Assembly (NCBI GenBank): GCA_029962745.1
Contig: CM057154.1
Location: 22,995,303 to 23,059,302 of the forward strand
Origin: Echinometra lucunter
Taxonomy: Eukaryota > Echinodermata > Echinoidea > Camarodonta > Echinometridae
DNA: 64,000 nt
Reading direction: 5' to 3'
Each line of letters opens with the position of its first letter. Position 1 is the stretch's first letter. Below, in pieces: positions 60,326-64,000 of this stretch. Under the pieces are notes generated by a model, which did not search any database, was not told the origin of the DNA, and saw only the letters and a list, made by a program, of their open reading frames with translations. Both the position numbers and the translations under genes were made by a program.

Positions 60326-60467
60326 AGGGGAGCTTTTCATGAAGAGTTTTGTCGGTGAAAATCACCGACAAATGTTATAAGCTACTGAAAATCCTCGCAT
60401 CTGATTGGCTGAAAGCAAATTAGTCGGTGAAAATCACCGACAAAACTCTTCATGAAACGCTCCCCTG
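60326..60467. mobile_element. Short palindromic MITE, variant arms
   Basis: The arms GGGGAGC(T/G)TTTCATGAAGAGTTTTGTCGGTGA differ from the other two copies but remain self-complementary. The core CTACTGAAAATCCTCGCATCTGATTGG is conserved. Confidence 0.85.
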
Positions 60468-61630
60468 GTCTTCATTATGTTGTGTTTCAAAGTTTGCCAT
60501 TTTTCAAAGTTGAATGTTACCTTTTCTTTACTGCTAACACATGTCAACACACATCCACACAATTTGACCTTAAAGTTTTCTTTTAATTCTAATCTCCTTT
60601 TCTCTCTTTGAATATTTAATCAAGTCCACCTATTCTCCATATTTCACTCTTTTTAAAATCATTACCATGTTAACTCTCTTTCCTCTTTCTTTTCCATTTA
60701 AAAAAAAATTCTCTGCTTTCCATGCTATAAAATGGGGAAAAAAAATCACCAAGAAACAAAAGCAGCCAAGAAATCATACAATCAACATTCATGTATTATA
60801 CTTCATATAAAATAAATGATGATTTTGACTGATTGTAACATTGCATTCATTACAATCTTAATAGAATTTAGTCAATGAATTTACAAGAAAGTCGTGTTAG
60901 TCCAAAATATATTTGTACACACTAAACAGCATATATGGGCATTTATATCAGCACATGTACTACAAGTACCGTTATATGATGAGTTTGGTTGCAAAAACCA
61001 CTCAATATCATGTTTTACATTTTAAAGTAACGCAATCATTTTATGAAATGATTTTATGATACCCCACTCGTTCAAAACCAAGATAAAGTTGGGAATTGTG
61101 ATCTGAAGTATCTTATATTTTCTTTACGTTTTAGCAACTTCAGTTGCAACTATATCTCAAATTTACAAAAAGGGGATATATCGCTTTTTCAACACCAAAC
61201 TCTTCATACAGACATACATGTACTGCTGAAGCCCAAAGGCCATTGATGTAATGATGAAAGATGTACTACATTTTAAAAAAAAAATTCATGACTGAAATTA
61301 ACATTCAAAGTATTATTACTTCTTATTTTCATGAATTATCAAATGAAGTATATAAAAGGAATAGTCATAGATTTATGTTTCTGGTGTGATTCAATAAAAA
61401 TGAAACCACTTGGTATTTCATAAAGATATATTTAAAAATTTAGATATCAGTCCTTTTCTAAGTAAATACTAACTGTTTGATATTCAGGTAGCTTAGTTTG
61501 CATACACTGCTGTGTAAACCACTGCTTTTAACAAAGGACTTTATCTGTCCATTTTCATCTTTGATCCGAGATCTAAATGGATGGGGCAGTTATGTAATTT
61601 AGACACTGGTACATGTAGATGTGGGTGCGG
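60468..61630. other. No gene seen
   Basis: AT-rich. No repeats recognised. Confidence 0.55.
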
Positions 61631-61990
61631 CTTGTTATTCCAAAAGTTCGTTATTCCGAAGGTTCGTTTTTCAGGTTTGTTATTTCGAAGCTTCATGATT
61701 CCGACAGTTCATCATCCGAAGGTTCATTATTCCAAAAATGAAATGGGTTTGTTTATCAAAAAAAGAAATAGGGTTAACTGATGAACCTTATTTCATTTTG
61801 AGATTAATGAACTTTATTTTGTTTTCGGACTAACATACCCCTTTTCATTTTCGGACTAACGAGCCCCATTTCATTTTCGGATTAACGAACCCTACTTCAT
61901 TTTCAGAGAATAATGAACCTTCGGAATAATGGATAGTAGGAATACCGAACCTTCGGAATAATGACCCTTCCAATAATGAGACTTTGGAAG
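61631..61990. repeat. Palindromic minisatellite, second locus
   Basis: Same unit as 41,493 and the same switch from GTTATTCCGAAGGTTCG to its complement mid-way, at about 61,780. Confidence 0.83.
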
Positions 61991-62994
61991 CTGTAACCGT
62001 AGATGTACATGTACATGCCTCGTGCCTGCCACATTAAGAAGATCCACAATGGGGTAAAATACAAATATGGTACATTTTGCTAAACTACCTCAAGCACAGT
62101 AGTACATCATCTGCAGCAAAGTAGTCAAAATTGTTCTCATTGGCTCAAAATTACTTGCACATGATACACATCCTGTGGAATTCAAAGTATGAATGATGCA
62201 ACAGTGTGGAAGAATGATTCATATATGATTTAATGTGTTACAGCTGATTGAAATATATAGTTGATGAACAAGTGAACTCTCAATCCTTTACATAAAAAAA
62301 ACCCCGCCACCTCCAATTAATGCTTGATATTTTGAGTGAGGATTAATTATTAAGGCCACATAAAATGAAACATTGCAACAAATATGTGTTATTTTCTTAT
62401 ACCATAATCAATTTGAAAGAATGTCCGGTAATATTCACATAAATTCTATTTAATTTCTTAATATAGTTTTACCCTTGTAAGAACCTTGTAAGCATTTCTT
62501 CATTTGAGTAACCATAATGTAAATCACTTATAAACACACCATTTTTGTGTGTATTCTACTAAAATCCAAATCTGTTCTTGGGTCTTTAGTCATGTTTTAA
62601 CAAAGAATGTTAGGCTGAGGTCTAGATTTTCTTCCACCCCCCCCCCCCCCCCCCCCATCAGTTCAAATTCCTGGTAGGCGCATTGTAATTTTCTCACAGT
62701 CTTTTTCTATGACAAATTGTATTTTTGTTAAACATGACATCAGATCCAGCACTGGTTTTAACTGAATTAGTATAGTATACAACCAGTATGTATAATTATG
62801 CATACCACTACATTACAGATTTTTTTTTGGTATAAATTATAATGCTTATTGTTTATTTACAAATAAATGAGTACAAGTACATGAAATATTGTACATAACA
62901 CAGCCAAATATACATGTACTGGCACAGGTCTTAAAGAAGATTTGGTACAAAAAAGATCATATTGACAAGAGAGGGAGACAGACAGAGACACAGA

Positions 62995-63038
<44 letters not shown>

Positions 63039-64000
63039 CATACTGATTTCTAAAAACAAATACAAAATGATGAGACATATGAATTAGGTAAGAAAAAATA
63101 CTGCTAAAAAAAAAAACATGCAAGGAACATCAGTCTCCAAAAAGTAAAGAACAAAGGCATAGCAGCAAAATTTCTACCCTCGCTCCCCCCCCCCCCCCCC
63201 ATATCAACCAAGTGCATCTCTAAGTTATCTTAGCAATGCAACTAGCCTGAAGTGGAAATTCTTCCAATTTTTCCTTTATATATCATGAACTACCAAGTCA
63301 GAAATTAAACCCTTACCATTATTTGGAAGAACAATCAACAAAATGTTTAAGTAATAAACCAGAAAAACACTCATAATTGATAAGAACCCCCACAATGAAA
63401 TTTCAAAAGGCAAGATCACACAAATTAGATTCAATCAATCAAAACCAGAAAAATGCTTGTGGCACACTTCCAACAAACTTTCAACCTTGAAAAGATACTT
63501 TAATGGTAATGACCCAGCTATGACCAAAATGGCAGTTAACACTGTGCCTAAGACAAACCAAAAATGGTTTTGAACTAAAACTTGTTTGAAGTTAGCAAGT
63601 AGCAGTAGTACCCCATGAGACAGAAAAAGAAACACACCTCTAATAAAGCCAAATATATATTACAGGGGTTTAACTCAGAAAAATGGTCTGTGACATGCAG
63701 TTTGCTTAAAATGACTATAGTAAATTGAAATCCAAATAACATTCTTATTCTAACTTTGCCTACATGCAAATATGCTATCATGTTCACACAAATACTTAAG
63801 AATTGAATCTGCATGTTGAAAGATCAGAAAAGCATAAATGTCTCATTTAAATCAATACTACTCCTGACCAAAACTTTAAGTTGTCAAATTTCAAAAGATT
63901 TTGCTGTTTTTTTAGGATAATCATTTTAGAACAAATAATCACAATAGTTTCCTGCCCCTACTTTTGAACATGCAATAAATAACTGGAATGGTATTCTAAA
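61991..64000. other. No gene seen
   Basis: Poly-C runs at about 62,637-62,656 and 63,186-63,200, the (GA)n microsatellite, otherwise AT-rich. Confidence 0.6.
62998..63036. repeat. (GA)n microsatellite
   Basis: GA dinucleotides for about 38 bp within a longer purine-rich stretch from about 62,965. Confidence 0.95.

Overview
This is animal nuclear DNA from a draft assembly: split genes with GT-AG introns, long AT-rich non-coding stretches, a 500-base N gap and many short inverted-repeat elements. The arylsulfatase A-like genes, the TACATGTAC-rich background and the level of allelic difference fit an echinoderm, most likely a sea urchin. This is inferred from style; no species-diagnostic sequence was identified.

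Layout. 1-24,200 holds no recognisable gene. It is packed with MITE-like inverted repeats, three decayed direct-repeat arrays (3,095-4,290; 10,685-12,310; 14,322-14,516 continuing at 20,455-21,640) and a 5.9-kb foldback element (14,517-20,454) whose 1-kb inverted arms are built from ~148-bp subrepeats. 24,214-31,598 and 32,099-39,408 are two near-identical copies of one 7.3-kb segment abutting the two sides of the N gap. Each carries the same downstream exons of an arylsulfatase A-family gene on the + strand. The two copies look like overlapping contigs (two haplotypes) placed end to end rather than a real duplication. Each has its own frameshifts, and the other copy repairs them. 39,409-48,200 is again intergenic, with polypurine tracts, a tRNA-derived SINE and more MITEs.

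48,254-55,490 is the well-supported gene pair. A complete six-exon arylsulfatase A-like gene (minus strand, 552 aa, signal peptide, all expected catalytic residues) lies head-to-head with an intronless gene for a DNAJC30-like mitochondrial J-domain protein (plus strand, 387 aa). Their start codons are 221 bp apart, with a CACGTG box near the midpoint. 55,500-64,000 has no gene, only MITEs and simple repeats.

The two sulfatase loci are paralogues with the same splice phases. They differ in three ways. The plus-strand gene lacks the intron between the last two exons of the minus-strand gene. It has a long charged C-terminal extension of about 350 codons. Its first two exons, including the one with the formylglycine cysteine, were not found in the 25 kb upstream.
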